This document shows positions 1-12,900 of a stretch of DNA of 64,000 bases, piece after piece. A model generated the notes under the pieces. It saw only the letters and a list, made by a program, of their open reading frames with translations. It was not told where the DNA came from and did not search any database. Location of the stretch: NCBI GenBank assembly GCA_002794775.1, contig NBAY01000005.1, positions 124,001 through 188,000 on the forward strand, written 5' to 3'. This DNA is from Porodaedalea pini (taxonomy: Eukaryota > Basidiomycota > Agaricomycetes > Hymenochaetales > Hymenochaetaceae). A program made the position numbers and the translations under genes. Position 1 is the stretch's first letter. Each line of letters opens with the position of its first letter.

Positions 1-649
1 ATCCCTGCGAACAAGCACTCGTTCGCCAGGTCATGTACCACCACCGCATTGTTTCTTGTTATAGGTCAACGATCATACTGCACTGTTTCTTATCTGCCTT
101 GGGATCCTCTCGCCCAAAATTTGCGACTTGAAACCACGTTCCATACTTCACGGACACATGCCACCCACGCACTGCCTGTAAAAGTATGTATCATGCATCA
201 ACGCTCCTCAATTTCCCCCATGTATCGTATAAAGCTTTCCCCTCTTCACCGACTGCAGAACATTACAAATCTTCTAGGCGAATGCCTCGCTCCACCCGGT
301 GCAGAGCTTTTGCCTATTTTATATGTTCTGCAAACGCCTGCAATCTAGAAATATTAATAGGTAGACTGCATATAAATATTATTCGGATTCGCGGTACGAA
401 ACTCCATGGCGGGAAGACTGTTGCAAACGAGCTTCTAGTTCGAAAGGACTTTATTGAAAGCAAGGAGTGTGAGAAGGGCATTTGTCGCTAGTGAAAGTGA
501 AATGACGAAGAAGAATGACACTCGACCATTCAATTGTGGGGTAAGTTTGGCGATGACGAACCTTTCCGTGGAGAAGTAATCGCGCTCATGTCAGACTGGA
601 TTTGTTCACAATAACGCAGAGTCACCCAATCAAATTCATTTGTATGTAT
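1..649. other. Left-edge stretch with no recognised gene
   Basis: Short open frames occur on both strands, but none resembles a known family and none has convincing splice-bounded exons. It may hold the end or untranslated region of a gene outside the window. It includes the region downstream of the minus-strand gene that ends at 650. Confidence 0.4.
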
Positions 650-1382
650 TCAATCTGACCAGGTTCCCACTCCCAAGAGTCCTGCCCAAGCGTCGCCGCC
701 CTGCACCTGACCGAGCAGGAAGTGGAATACCGTCTCGTCTAAGGCTGCGCTGAAGGCGAAGCGGTGGGATAGTTGTGCGAGGAGCGAGGCGAGATGACGC
801 ACGTCTGCGTCTTGTGCAGAGGCTTTGAAGGCGACTGGAGCGTTGGTCTCTTCTGATAGAGACAACGGGACTATCTGTTCAGAGAATTCGGTAAGATCAT
901 AGCATAGAGTTAGAAGTACTACTTACTTCTGACGAAAGCAACGGATCAAGTCCTAGACTCGACAACACTGCTCGCGCGTTCTTCTCCGAGCTCCCGGTTG
1001 CAGGGTCGATAGACACGCTACCGGCGCCCAACCAGATGCCAACATCTGCATACTCATCGCTCTCGCTTGCATGACCAGCGAGCACGCTCGAGCACGCGTG
1101 TGCGGGTGCAGTGGCGCGCGCTGCCTCTGCGAGCTGCTTCACAAGTTGAATGCCCGCGTTCTCGCCCTCGCTCGAGGAGCCGGAGTCGGATTCAAAGATA
1201 AGGATGAAGGATGAGACGTCGAGCTTCAAGCGTGTTTGTGCTTGGGGGCTGCAGAGGTCGCGCACGGCGCTGATGGTGTTTGATGCAGCATCGTCGCCCG
1301 GGGCCTGCACGCTCGCCGAGGGCGTAAAGACATGAAGCGGTATGTAGCCTGAGACAGTGTCGATTATCTTTTGTGCGAACAT
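650..1382 (-). CDS. Unrecognised protein of about 230 residues
   Basis: Two exons joined by a short intron (about 852-901; GTAAGT donor, CAG acceptor in gene orientation) give one continuous protein. The chosen start is the ATG at 1382, which begins MFAQKIIDTVSG; an upstream in-frame ATG near 1511 would add a basic leader. The first half holds a hydrophobic beta-like run (SSFILIFES) and a Ser/Glu-rich loop. The second half ends in a helix-rich segment and the terminus GLLGVGTWSD. I do not recognise the family. The coding sense is supported by codon use, by the clean intron and by its divergent position opposite biotin synthase (ATG at 1734). No signal peptide or membrane segment is visible. 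Confidence 0.6.
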
Positions 1383-1733
1383 TTCTTCGTCCTTTCTCTC
1401 GAGGAGTTTTGTTCTGTGCCGTGACTGGCGATTCAGAGGCGGAGTATGACGAAACGTCTTTGAATTGAAATTTCGAGGATCGACAATCAGTTGATGGCAG
1501 TAACGTAACATAAACGCCACGTGCGAACCGCTCCATCGATCCCCGACGGACTTTCAAGTTGAGGCCCTTCCCCACTCGTCCGACCCGCCCCCTCTTAGTC
1601 CGTCTTACAAAGGCGCATATACCATCCTTTACCGTCGAGGATATAGAAGACGGGCTCCTGGCTTACATTATACACTAACTGTCCATCCTTCTCGATCTTG
1701 GATAAAACTCGGTATACGGGTGCATAGGATAGC
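1383..1733. promoter_or_regulatory. Divergent intergenic region upstream of biotin synthase
   Basis: About 350 bases lie between the start of the minus-strand gene and the biotin synthase ATG, so the region should carry both promoters. No TATA box or other specific site could be assigned. Confidence 0.4.
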
Positions 1734-3343
1734 ATGTTCAGGAAACTCGCCTTCGCGTCCGCACCTGCTGTGCGGAGATACCTGGCGACACACGCATCTC
1801 CACCCCCGACCAAGGCTGCTACGGCTGCAGCATCCTTTCCGACGCGCCACGACTGGACGAAGCAGGAGATCCAGCAGATATATGATACGCCGCTGCTCGA
1901 GCTTGTGTTTCGCGCGGCGAGCGTGCATAGGCAGTATCATGACCCGAGCAAGATTCAGCTGTGCACACTGATGAATATCAAGAGTATGTATTATTCTCAT
2001 TGAATGAAAGAACTGTAACCTGATTTAATGCATATAGCCGGAGGATGCACCGAAGACTGTTAGTATCCTTGCTCTTGCTCAAATCTGCTCTGCTATGCAG
2101 TCAGTAGCACTTACACGTGTACACACAGGCAAATACTGCTCCCAGTCCTCACGCTACTCAACTGCGACAAAGGCACAGAAGCTCGTCGATCTCGCGCCGG
2201 TGCTCGCCGCCGCGCGGCAGGCGAAGGCGAATGGGAGCACGCGCTTCTGCATGGGCGCGGCGTGGCGCGACCTCGCAGGGCGCAAGCGCGGATTCGAACG
2301 CATCCTCGAGATGGTGCGCGAGGTGCGCGGGATGGGGATGGAGGTGTGCACGACGCTGGGAATGCTGTCGGCTGAGCAGGCGAGGCAGCTGAAGGAGGCG
2401 TATGTTAATTCTCCTTTCATCTATGGGCTCAGTATCTCATCAGCCACCAGGGGACTGACTGCTTATAACCATAACTTGGATACCTCTCGCGAATTCTATC
2501 CTTCGGTAGGTTTTCTACTTTCGATATGCGTTCTTCGCTCTTATCCTAAGGGTGCAGGTCATCTCAACACGGTCATACGACGAACGTCTAAACACGATTT
2601 CAAACGTCAGAGACGCAGGAATTAGTGTTTGCTCAGGTGGTATCTTGGGACTGGGAGAGGCAAAAGAGGACCGAGTTGGTTTGATCTGGGAGGTTTCGAA
2701 GTGAGTGGTCTCAATTTGTCTTGACTGCATTCTGAGAGAGCCTGCAGTATGCCAGAGCATCCAGAATCTTTCCCAGTCAATGCGCTGGTCCCCATTCCAG
2801 GTACTCCGATGGAGAATAATGAGGTACGACGCATATACCCAGTATTCGTCATGTTCTCTAAAAATTTATCCGCATTCAGCCTGTATCCGTGCACAACCTC
2901 ATCCGCACGATCGCGACTGCGCGCATCGTCCTGCCTTCGACCATCATCCGATTAGCAGCGGGACGCCAGACATTATCCGAGTCTGAGCAGGCGATGTGCT
3001 TCATGTCCGGTGCAAATGCGGTGTTCACGGGCGAGCAGATGTTGACTACTCCGTGTAAGTCTCTCACATAACGACTCGATGCTTCTCACGATAAACGACA
3101 CTGATCTTCTTCCGGATTTGCAGGTTCGCCATGGGACGAGGTAAGCTTTGTCCGCCGGCCTGGCGTCGGATGCTTCTTTGTGCCTTACTTACCTTTGGCA
3201 ACTCTGTGCAGGATAAATCGATGATGGGGCGTTGGGGACTGGAGGGGATGGGGAGCTTCGAGCAGGCGAGTGTGTCGAGAAAAGAAGGGATATGTCTTGG
3301 TGCCGTCGATGTCAAGGCTGGGTTGACGTCAGAAGCAGCGTGA
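1734..3343 (+). CDS. BIO2: Biotin synthase, mitochondrial (radical SAM)
   Basis: Catalyses sulfur insertion into dethiobiotin, the last step of biotin synthesis, in the mitochondrion. The ATG at 1734 begins an Arg/Ala-rich, acid-poor leader ([20 protein letters not shown]) typical of a mitochondrial presequence. The mature part follows with [19 protein letters not shown]. The radical SAM cluster motif GGCTEDCKYC (C-x3-C-x2-C) is assembled across two introns near 2000-2140. Later family blocks are present: [35 protein letters not shown] and the [17 protein letters not shown] region near the C-terminus. The gene has at least six short introns and ends with TGA at 3341-3343. Length, roughly 380 residues, is normal for eukaryotic BioB. 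Nothing looks truncated. Confidence 0.95.
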
Positions 3344-3947
3344 AAGCAGCGGGTGTTTCTGTTGGATTCTGTTCGGGGGACGATGGCATATGGCGTAGTG
3401 TTGTAAGAACACAATGTAAGGAATGGAAGGGCTGACGAGAACTGTATTTTCACCGAATCGAGCCGTCAAGCAGCTCGTGTCCAAATCGGGATGCAACGAA
3501 TGTTCGTGCGGAAGTCGCGTCTCTCCCTGCGATCCTCCTCAACACTCCCACAAACTCAACACGTCCGGAACGCCATCTTCTTTCTTAGCATGCTATCCGC
3601 TCTGAAGCCCCCCTGGATCTTTTCTTCTCCTCTGGTATTTTTTTGTCGATATTGGTCTTTTGCAAGTTCTCTTTCGACCTTTGTGCAGGCAAATTAAAGC
3701 AGCATTCGCGCAGACGCTCTCAGATTTGTTGTCTTCCTCGCCTCGCTACATGTTCTTTGGACTCGATCTCAAGGTTGCTCCGCTAATTGCTTTCCTTCTT
3801 TCTCGAGCTGGAATCGACGCTATAAAGTGACGCTGTCCTGATCTATGGGGAGTCCTGTTATCCGGCCTACTTGGCCTGAATCTGCACGCAATACGCCCCT
3901 GCTCATCTCTCATAATAATTTCTGCGCATATCTACTAAAAGAGTGCT
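3344..3947. other. Intergenic region, no gene seen
   Basis: About 600 bases between the biotin synthase stop and the next ATG. Open frames here are short and carry no family pattern. The stretch just before 3948 is pyrimidine-rich and is probably promoter and 5' UTR of the exonuclease-like gene. Confidence 0.45.
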
Positions 3948-5182
3948 ATGTACAACTACAACGCCCACGCCAGCGCGTCGCCGACGAACACCGCGTCCTC
4001 TGGACACTCTGACCAGTCCGCTGCGTGGTGGAGCGTGGCCAGCGCGCCGAGTAGCGTGACTTCTGCGTCGAGCGGCGGCTCGGGCGAGGGTGGAAGCCCG
4101 TCGAGTGCTTGTACACCCCGGGTGTTTGGACAGACGCAAATCCATATGCCTCAGGCCAGACAGATGCAGAATGCGGTGTCGCAGGCCTCGCAGGCGCGCC
4201 CTCCACATACTCCTTACAGGTCAGAGGATAGGATTTCTTGTGGGGTCACAAATCAACTGAGCAGTTGATTTGCTCGTGTTCAGATACGTCGCGCTGTCTA
4301 CGCAATACGTGTATGCTGCGCCACAGCGGGCGCCTATGCTGGCGTGAGTATTTCTCATTCGTTTTAAGAACTTAGATACTTATTTAAAGTTTCCGCGCCT
4401 ACAGGAGGGTGTCTATTGTTGATTATAGAGGCAACGTCCTCTATGACACTTTTGTACGGCCGACGTGAGTCATTTTTACTTCGCGAATCACACACTTGGA
4501 CTTGAATATGACTATATGAACACTGACTCTATAATAGCAATGAGGTCGAAGATTTCCGCTCGTCTGTCACTGGACTCCTTCCCGAACATTTGCTCTCTGC
4601 TGGAGGTAGTTCCTTACTCGATCTTTCTTCTTTTAGACAGCCCGCTGATATTTTAACGCGTGCTGGAATTGCAGCGCTGGTTGCTTCCGCTGTCAGAGAA
4701 CAAGTTTCCGCTCTCCTGAGCGATAAAATCGTCGTCGGCCATTCTCTCTGGATCCATTTCTCTGTTAGTCGGTCAGAATCGTTTTCGTTCTTCATCTTTA
4801 ATGACCCATTTCTGCTGAAGCTTCTCGGGATAACACATCCTGCGGTCGATACGCGCGACGTCGTTCTCTATCTGCCATTCCACCGCTCTGTCAGCTCGTT
4901 TACCGTCACGCCGCTCAAGTCTCTCGTCTCCCACCTCATGCGTAGGAAGATAGGGCGGTCGTATGAACACCCCGTACGTTCCCTGCCCTTTCCTCCCATC
5001 TGTAGTCTCGTATTAACGTCGAGATATTTCTCCCATCATATTCGTGCGGATGGAAGCTCGAAGAGGCGCGTGCTGCACTGGATTTGTTCCGATCGTACGA
5101 GGATCCGTGGGAGGACGGGATCCGGGCTGGTGGGTGGCCGTGCGCGCTCCCGCCTTCCGGTTTCAGTCGTCATTTCTCCTGA
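3948..5182 (+). CDS. REX4-type exonuclease homologue, catalytically degenerate
   Basis: An N-terminal Ser/Ala-rich tail of about 85 residues (ATG at 3948, MYNYNAHASASPTN) precedes an RNase T/DEDDh fold like that of RNA exonuclease 4. Spliced exons read YVALSTQYVYAAPQ, MLARVSIVDYRGNVLYDTFV, FRSSVTGLLPEHLLS, DKIVVGHSLWIHFS, ITHPAVDTRDVVLY, LKSLVSHLM and EEARAALDLFRSYEDPWE, in REX4 order. The catalytic acids are missing. Exo I, usually LDCEMVG, reads LSTQYVY, so Asp and Glu are replaced by Ser and Gln. Exo II HxLxxDL reads HSLWIHFS, with Asp replaced by His. The final Asp of the VEDA block is Glu. The His of the last motif depends on the 3' splice site chosen near 5030-5054. The scaffold is well kept, so this is better read as a pseudoenzyme than as a decaying gene. 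Confidence 0.8.
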
Positions 5183-5551
5183 AGCTCGATTAGAACCAAA
5201 AGACGCGTCCTGCCTTTCTGCGATCAGCTCCGGGTCAGCCTTTTCAATTTACCCATCATAGATGCAAAATGTTCCGTGTATATGCGCTGCTCAAAAGACC
5301 TTTTAGAATCGCAATCTTTCTCCTTTGCTCAATGTTCTCTCTCACCTTTCACTTTCACAACAGTCTCCACCTCTGCATGTTTTTATAGAGTATCCTTATC
5401 GCTTCTGTAGTTTTAGCACAGATGAACAACGAATGCAGGCTTGTCGTAGCTACCGAATGAGGAAGTCGCGCGCAAATCCTAAGATCTGCAGCCCAGATTT
5501 AGCAGCTGTTTTACACCATTGCGCTGCTCAACTTCTCTATCTCGCTTTGCC
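5183..5551. other. Intergenic region, no gene seen
   Basis: About 370 bases of T-rich sequence between two plus-strand genes. It probably holds the 3' UTR of the first and the promoter of the second. No specific site was recognised. Confidence 0.4.
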
Positions 5552-6689
5552 ATGGCTTCGGACAATTCTCCCCATCTTTACGCTCTGGGCCAGCCCTCTA
5601 CGAGCTACATGGTATACATGGATGGCGTCAACAACCGACCACGCTCACAGGTCAACGGCGCCGCGAGCGACACGGCGTTGGGCCACGCCGAGTATTTCTA
5701 CCTGTCACACGCAGAGTCCGACTCCGAGGACGCCGAGCTGCCCGTCGGCGTGGCGGGCGGGAACTGGGGGAAGAAGGCGGTGAAGGGCTCAAGGTGGGTG
5801 CGCAGGGGAAAGGCGGTCGCCTGGGGACCTGGCAAGAGCGAATGGGAGGTACGTCTACGCGCCCTTTGCGCACGCGTTAGTCTTTTACGTCCTCGTTTCT
5901 AACTTCGAGGCCGAATAGACAGAGGAACGCGCGCGCAAGCGCCTAAAAACGATGCTTGCGCCGCCGCGTTCGCCGTCGCCGCCGACGCTGTCGCACCTGC
6001 GCGACTCGAGCCCGCCGCTGGCGGCGCCGTACGCACGGCCTGCGGGCGCGCACGGGAGCTTCGCGGCGTTCGTGCTGGACCCCGCGGTGGCGCACACCTA
6101 CCGCACGCACCTGCTTTCGGACCTGCAGCAGACGACGGACAATCTGATACAGGGCGAGGCGACGCTTACGCGCGCGCTGGGGCGGCTGTGGAAGGTGCTC
6201 AGCGAAGAGGAGCATGTGCTTGGGGATGGGCAAGGGGGCGGAAAGAGAGATAGAAGCGGGGGCGCTGGGTTGAGCAACGGTGTCGTGGAGGATGGCGCAG
6301 ATGCAGAGCATCGCGAGGTCGGGGACGAGGGAGACGAGGAGACGAGCGAGCGGGAGCGGCGGCTTGCACGGGCTCCGGACCTCGCACAGCCGATGCACAG
6401 ACTATTCCTCACGCCGTTCCCAAATGGGGGCACGCACATGATGGAGCCGTCGCACTTCGGGAGCCCACAGATGCAGCTAGAGAACATGGAGAAGTCGTTT
6501 GCGACGCTACGTGAGCTGCAGGACGACTCGCGCGAGTACGTCGAGCGGCTCGCGGAGATCAGGGAGGGCCTGGGCGATGTGAGGAAGCAACGGGATGTGT
6601 TGTGGATGAAGACGCGGGAGCAGGCGCTGGAGGAGCTGAAGGAACTTAACCAGACCGCCGTGGACGCAGACGCGGACGCTGAGCTCTGA
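5552..6689 (+). CDS. Unrecognised protein with C-terminal coiled coil (weak Rxt2-like N-terminus)
   Basis: Two exons joined by one intron (about 5849-5918) give about 355 residues. The N-terminal half has a Tyr-rich start (HLYALGQPSTSYMVYMDG), an acidic patch (ESDSEDAEL) and a basic Gly/Lys/Arg block (NWGKKAVKGSRWVRRGK). That block faintly recalls the N-terminal domain of the Rpd3L subunit Rxt2, but the match is too weak to name the gene. A Pro/Ser stretch follows (PPRSPSPPTLSHL), then helices (LSDLQQTTDNLIQGEATLTRA), and a long charged coiled coil from about residue 290 to the end (MEKSFATLRELQDDS...LEELKELNQ). No signal peptide or membrane segment is seen. It is probably nuclear or cytosolic and works through protein contacts. 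Confidence 0.65.
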
Positions 6690-6966
6690 GACAGGTCCAT
6701 TCTGCGTAAATTATTGATTTACTTGTATGCATTGTGTATGTACATCTGATCTAATGCTGGGATAAATGTCTGGCTCGGAGTTGCAGCTAGTTGGGCGAAG
6801 AAATGTGTAGTATGTGAAGTGACGTATTGGACTCGGAGGATTAGACTATTGCGGTTCTCACAAGCTAATTTCACGCGACGCGTGTACCGTGTGCGGGGTC
6901 TTTTCTAGCCGCAGTGGGGCTCTCTCTCCTCTCCTCATCTCATTTCTCAATGCTATCGTATACACG

Positions 6967-9900
6967 ATGAACGGTAACCGTCTACCAGATCTAACGCGGC
7001 TCAAGATACACGACCATGTCCCGCCCAGTGTCGACGACGACATCCCGGATGACATCGCGCATCCGGGCGGCGAGCCGGACCCAGCTATGGACCGCCTGCG
7101 GACATACGTGACGAGCCTGCCGTACTCCGTCGAGTCCAACTCGCACATGCAGGAGCTCCTCGACCTCTTCCTCACACGTCTCCTCCAGTGCGTGCGCTCC
7201 AAGGACTTCGATCCTGGCTTCCTGCAGTGGGACAGCATGCTCACTTAGTGAGCCTTTCTTTCTTTCATCTTGAATTGAATATATTGTTGACTTGAAATGT
7301 TACTGTATGAATTTGACTTAGCTGGTCTATGCTGAAGTACCCGGTTCCCAAGCAGAAGCGCGTAGCGCTTGTGAAGCTTTACTACGAGGTCGCCGTCACG
7401 CCGGGCATGCCAGCGAACATTATGGCCGTCGCCGCAGAGGCGCTCAACTACCTCACGCGCTCAAAGACGAAGCTCTCCATTGAAGACCTGCGGCTCCCGT
7501 GGAAGCCTATCTATAAGCTTCTCTCCAAGGAGCTCTTTCTCAGCAGGCGGAAGTTCGAGATCAAGTGCGTATCGCTTTAGTTGTTCTTTGAAGGTATACG
7601 CGTCTTTGTTTAACTTTCATACGTATCATAGTCAATTGCCTGCATACATGGGCTACATCACTGACTCTTCCCGACGGTTCTTCCACCCGGCCGCGATCGA
7701 CGAAATGCTAGAAACTTTCCTGCCGCTAATGAACGGCACCAATCTTAACGTGAGTCCTGAGGGTCATGTGCCTGAAAATCACCCTGTAAGGTCCAACTGA
7801 TATACATGTTGTTTGCACGCCGAGAAGTCAATCTTATCATCGGAGTACTATCTGCTCTCGTTTTTGCCGCAGTCGCACCCGCAGACGTACCTGCCGATGC
7901 TCTTCCGCATGTGGGAGGCGGTGAACTCGTACAACTACGACGAGAGGATGCTGAACTTCCTCGCGCAGCTCGCGGAGATGCATGTTGACCCGACTGTGAG
8001 CGATCCGGCGAGGATTGAGCAGCTTCCGGACGATGCGCGCTCGGAGGATGAGGGCCGACCGAATTGGCAGAAAGACGATCTGAAGCAGAGCGTGCAATGG
8101 CAAGGCATCCATAAGGACGTTGGTATCTTTACGGAAGAGGAGTGGAGCTTGATCATGGTGAAATGTCTTGCGTCTATGGGTTTGTCCTAAGCTACCTTCC
8201 TGGATTTCGTGCTCATTGTGCTTATTCGGCGGTATTCATTCAGAGATCCCACTGGCGGACACTGGATCGTTAACAACAGGACCTTCAGTAGATAGTCAAG
8301 CAGGCTTTGAGATCGGCCGACTTCGCAAGCCGACTTGGCGGATATGTACGTCCTTTGCCTATGTCTATGGAATCATGGGATTCTGTGCTAAAGTTTCTCT
8401 AGTCTCCCTGGCCCGTATAATAGTATATTCGATGCAGCCAGACGGCATACCTGTCCCACAATCTGGAATATCCACGCCATGGACGCCTGGAGTGACGACA
8501 CCCGGTTTTATGACGCCAGAGCCTGGCAACAACCTCGGCGATTATCTGTCTGCGCCGCTCGGCAAGAAGCCGCGCTCGAAGATGCGGACGTACTTGGCAG
8601 GCTCGAAGGCGCTCGACTCGCTTGCACGGCTGATCATGTCCACGGAGAGCTTCTTCCATCCGAACAACGCCGGGAGCTGGACTACCGACGTACGTCGGGA
8701 ATTGTGTTGCGTGTGGAGAGGGGATTTACTGATGGCATGTTATAGCTGACTGCATTCATCAAATATGTTGTTTATGAATTCAACAAACGTAGGCACTCTA
8801 TGTCCTTAGTTCCAGGCTTTTACTTACCTTCTCGCAGGCTGGCACGAAGAGCAACAGCCTGAGTGCAAAACGCCCATGGTTTGTTCTCTCATTTGTAACG
8901 AACGAGACTCATGCTTATGATCGGCTCATGGCCAGCACCGCCGCCTGACGCGCGAGATGAAGCGCGAGCTCGTCAGATGCCTGCGGACCGTCGCGCTCCT
9001 CGCGATGTTCTCGCGCGACGCGACGACGGTGTCGAACATACAGAGCTGCCTCAAGTCGATGACTGTGATGGAGCCGGACCTCATTCTGCACCCCATCCTC
9101 GAGCGTGCGATTCCATCGCTCGAGGCGCTCGTCGAGACGCAGCGCACGACGGCGGTGATCAAGGCGCTGGGCGCTGTGGCACTGAGTCTGGTGTCGAGGG
9201 AGATCTATAATCCTGGTGCGAAGCATTTGGTACAGATTTTAGAGCTATTGATTCCAGGGATAGACTTGGTGAGCAGCCGAGGTATTTATTGAATGTTTTC
9301 GCTGACCAGCATGTCATGTTCATAGAATGACCCGGCGAAGACTGTAAGTCTAGCTCATAAGGTGTCTCGCTGAAGCATTGATGAATAACATACCTGCAGC
9401 TGTGTACGACCGCCTTTCTCGTAGAGATCTCCCAACATATCCAGTTTGGCGACCTCACCACGGTCGGGATGGAACCACAATCTGCGACGGATACGCAGTC
9501 TCCGGAGGAAACGCGCCGAATGGGTTTCGAAACACCGACGGGGGAGACGCCCTTGATAGTGTTTGCGGACGGGCAGGATGGTTTAGATTTTGAGCACGAG
9601 CGTGTTTATACAGACGCTGAGGAGGATTCCTTGATCAGAGAGAGCACTGCGAGCTTTGCGGACTGGATATCCAACTTCATTCAAAGAGTTATTCTTTTAC
9701 TAGACAATTTGCCTGAGGAAGGGACGGATGGTACGTCGCGAGGTGGAGAGTCTGAAGGTAGGTGCCCTTGTTTCGTTTTGGCGGACTCTAGATAAATTCT
9801 TCTGTTGAAGTGCAAGTCATCGACGCTGTCGCAGGTGCCTGCAGTCAGATCTGCGTGCACCTGTCCGAGCCACTGTTTGACCTCGTTCTGAACATGGTCT

Positions 9901-12900
9901 TCGACTACGCTAGCACAAATGTCCGCTCGAACGCCGTCCGGGCGGTGCATCAACTCGTGGAGTGCATGGCGAACGCGAACCCAGTGAAGACCCTCGCGAA
10001 GTTCGTGCCCTTCTGCACGCGCAACATCCGCATCGAGCTCGAGCACGGGGCGAGCTCCCTGCGCACCACGTCAACGAGCAATCCCATCCCGTCGGATGCG
10101 ACTCTGCATTGGAGTGCGTCCCAATCTCCTTCTGCAAATTTTACCGGTACCGACTGAGTCCTTCTTTTAGATTTGGCCATTCTCCGAGGCGCAATGCATA
10201 AGTGAGTGACACGCTTCTGACCGAACGACGCCGTTTCTAACATCAGGACGCCACCGCAGTGACGGTAGAGCGGTAAGCCGGTTTCTCGCACACCAGTATA
10301 TTAATGTGTCCATCTTGAGAAATGCGCCTTAGGTTCTGAAGTACAAGACTGAGCTTCTCGATCTGTTCTGCCTGTTGCGTGATAAGGCTTTCTCGAAGAG
10401 AGGGTACTCCTGGAGCGGGAAGCTTCTGTCGAGCGTAATGCTCACCTTGACACACACCTATCCACTAGAGAACAAGTTCGTCAACCCAGATGAATGGAAT
10501 AGCGAAGGTGATTCAGAGTCGTATTGACTTAAGAAAGAATCCTCATGTATGCCGTAGAGTTCCGCAGGAACCACCACCGTTATTGGGGGAAGCTTTACAG
10601 CCCAGAGGAGATTCAGGTGGGTGGGCTAATGTCGACGCTTGACAACTGCCATTTGACTGTCAGTAAAATTCAAGATGTCGTGGCACGTTCCCTGCGCGGA
10701 AGAAATTGACTTTGCGTTGGGTCTGTTCCACGAGCTCGTTGAGCCTACTTTGGGTTTGCTCGAGAAACTTTTGGACACGCGTAGGTGACATGCTAACCTA
10801 CCAAGTCTTTATGGCTGATCTTTCCCCACAGCCCCAGAGTCGCGCGACAGCGCTTGGAGGAATGACTTCTGCCGGTAAAAATTTCACTGCTGATTTTATA
10901 GTGGTTCTGTTTAACTGCTAGACATTACAGATACATTACGATTGTGCGTAATGCGTTCGCCGGAACCCCGACGCTGGTGCGTGAGAACTATACAGCAGAG
11001 CAGCTCAGAGAAAGTTGCTCTACATCGGACATCTTGTGAGTAGTCGGACTTTCTCTGATGTGCTTAGCTAAATCATCTGGTCTCTCAATCAGCAACGAGC
11101 TTCCTGAAATGATAGGCCATCTCGCTCCGCTCAAGGCGTGTTTCGTGCTTACCGACCCCGCGGATCCACGCTACAAGTATCTTGCGAGCCTCCGTCGCAG
11201 GTTTCGTCGCAGGTTTCGAGCTTTCTGCGGAGCGCTTCGGCTTCCCTGCGCCAGCAAGGCGAGGAGAATACAGTTGATGCTGTCCATATTCTGGTTGGTG
11301 ACTTAGCCACTTCGTCTGGTCCTCCTATATCGCTGAACTTTGTGCTTAGATTCGAGCTATTCGTACTTACGCCCTGGAGTATGGTGACAGTCGAGACAGG
11401 TGAGCATAGGCCGCCAACCATCCCTCCTTTCTTCGCGTCCTGAGGAAAGCCAGCTATTACTCGCAGAGCGACCAATACTCATCGGAGATCGGACTCTCGC
11501 GGCAATATGCTAAGCAGAAAGTATGGCCAAGAGCCGTGCTTGTAAGGCGGATAAGGTGCGTTTAGACCGTCATGCCGCTGAGATGCTGTCTAACAGGATA
11601 ATAATGCAGACGTTACCACGCTGCGCGCCTGCGATGGAACTCAATCGAGCGGCTACGAGGCAAGCTTGAAGATGACTTGATCGATGAGATTGTCGAGTGG
11701 TCGATGTGGCATTATTCGACGGGTAAGTCTGTCTTTGAAACCGAGTCGTCGTCTTGCTGATTTTCCCGTAGTTCGAGAGTGCGTGTGTGCTGTGCAATGA
11801 CGCGGCTTCGAGCTAACTATCCTGTAGATCCGCGCAATCTTTGCTCAGTTCAATCTGCTCTGTGCGTCCTTCCACGATTTCATCTTGATCCTCTGCTTCT
11901 TACTCGGTTGTCTATCACTTCAGACCTACGACGGCGTCAGGCGGCGGTGTCTTCCCAAGCTTATAGCTTCCATCGCACCAGGGGGTAACGAGGATCGCAT
12001 CAAGGGCGCATTGTACTCGCTCAACATGCCAGTCTTGAGTGAGCTATGGTCTGCCCCTTTCATGTCATCTTCTGACACCCCTCGCAGCGAAGTATGCACT
12101 TCAAGAGCCCACATTTAGGGCCGACTTCTTGAAGGCAGTCTTCGGCTGCCAGCCCCACACTGATGTACGTACGTTCGCTCAATCTATGTATTCATTCGAT
12201 TGATTTTCCGGCTAGCCTTCTCTGCAAGATTGTGCATCATCTTTGATCGACAGTTGTAAGTCAACGAGCTGTCTGTTACGTTGAATTCTCAGCTTAACAC
12301 ATATTACTACAGGTCTTTCGTGCATTTTTGAGCCGAATGTGATTTATTACTCGGTGGACAGTTCCAGAATGGATCGCGCCGCTGCCGGACTCGAAATGGT
12401 CCTTCTGCCTGGGTTCCGCGACGGTGGTCTGGTGCAACGGTGCACTCAACAAAGGGTACTTCGCGTGAATATCTTCAACGATACTGTGAAGCTTACTGTG
12501 AGTGCCCCTAGAATCGTCTTTCTTGTGTCCTTTGGTGCGGTTGACTGACAACCATTTGTATTGCATCGTCGAAGACGAACGCTGTTCTCGAAATTGCGAA
12601 AACGCCAAGCACGCACTGGCGTTATGCGGTTATCGCATTGCGCATTCTGCGCACTCTGATCCGTCGTGATCAGCCGCTGAGTGGAGAGCAGATGAGGTAC
12701 TTCTTGCAGATGGCACACGATCCCCATCCCTCGCTTGTGAGTCTTGTAACCCGTCTCTGATTCGAAGCGCATCTCACCTTAGTCTCAAATGTAGCGATAT
12801 GTATGTCATAAATAAAAAACGACGCGCAGTGCTGTGCTAATTCTCAGATTACAGTATGGGCAGAGAGCTGTCATGAAGAGCCTGCGGTATGTTAAGCTCA

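Noticed and set aside
1..491. Two overlapping open frames of about 100 codons at the left edge
   Set aside because: One starts at a non-ATG codon and both have unstructured, non-conserved-looking translations.
6098..6700. 200-codon minus-strand open frame rich in Ser
   Set aside because: It is the antisense image of the coiled-coil protein exon in high-GC coding sequence.
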